DNA of 6,699 nt, from positions 1 through 6,699 of the forward strand of contig CAJAHC010000052.1 in the NCBI GenBank assembly GCA_903939355.1, in the 5' to 3' direction. This DNA comes from an uncultured Methylococcaceae bacterium (lineage in GTDB: Bacteria; Pseudomonadota; Gammaproteobacteria; Methylococcales; Methylomonadaceae). Positions 6,676 through 6,699 of the stretch are shown here, in pieces. Each line of letters starts with the position of its first letter. Position 1 is the first letter of the stretch. The notes beneath the pieces are model-generated. The model was not told the DNA's origin and did no database searches. It saw only the letters and a list, made by a program, of their open reading frames with translations. A program made the position numbers and the translations under genes.

Positions 6676-6699
6676 ACTCAGGATTAAATAATAATTTAA

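Overview
The window is AT-rich DNA from a gammaproteobacterium, and most of it is ordinary core chromosome. Protein similarity recalled from memory (UbiA, Hda, iron-type SodB, and a WrbA of the Pseudomonas type) and the gene order point to that class. The low GC and the set of small secreted proteins would suit a Legionella-like or Coxiella-like lineage, but that finer placement is inference. No mobile element, CRISPR array, tRNA or rRNA was seen.

Layout. From 1 to 235 (minus) lies the N-terminal part of a membrane protein cut by the window edge. From 518 to 1051 (minus) is a secreted protein with an NlpE-type CxxC domain, apparently with its own promoter. From 1201 to 2079 (minus) is ubiA, the prenyltransferase of ubiquinone synthesis. 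A 142-base divergent gap separates it from a compact plus-strand operon at 2222-4236: arsC (yfgD type), wrbA, a DUF2069 membrane protein and hda. Gaps inside the operon are 17, 10 and 2 bases. The same four genes occur together, as I recall it, in Pseudomonas, and E. coli keeps yfgD beside hda. About 240 bases without a convincing gene follow. Then come two minus-strand genes, a secreted DUF3455 protein (4478-4990, GTG start) and sodB (5138-5719). Divergent from sodB is a two-gene plus-strand unit at 5954-6675: a small CDGSH iron-sulfur protein whose stop codon overlaps the start of a CYTH-domain triphosphatase-like protein.

How the genes relate. The hda operon combines inactivation of the replication initiator DnaA with a thiol reductase-like protein and a quinone reductase, so replication control and redox proteins share a transcript. 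UbiA makes the quinone precursor next door, SodB detoxifies superoxide, and the CDGSH protein probably carries one intact iron-sulfur site, so redox functions recur across the window.

The points most worth a second look are: the second CDGSH motif, whose histidine ligand is replaced by asparagine; the one-base overlap between the CDGSH and CYTH genes; a 9-bp perfect inverted repeat that begins at the predicted transcription start of sodB; and the NlpE-like protein, which lacks a lipoprotein cysteine. I do not see a clear undescribed multi-gene system here.
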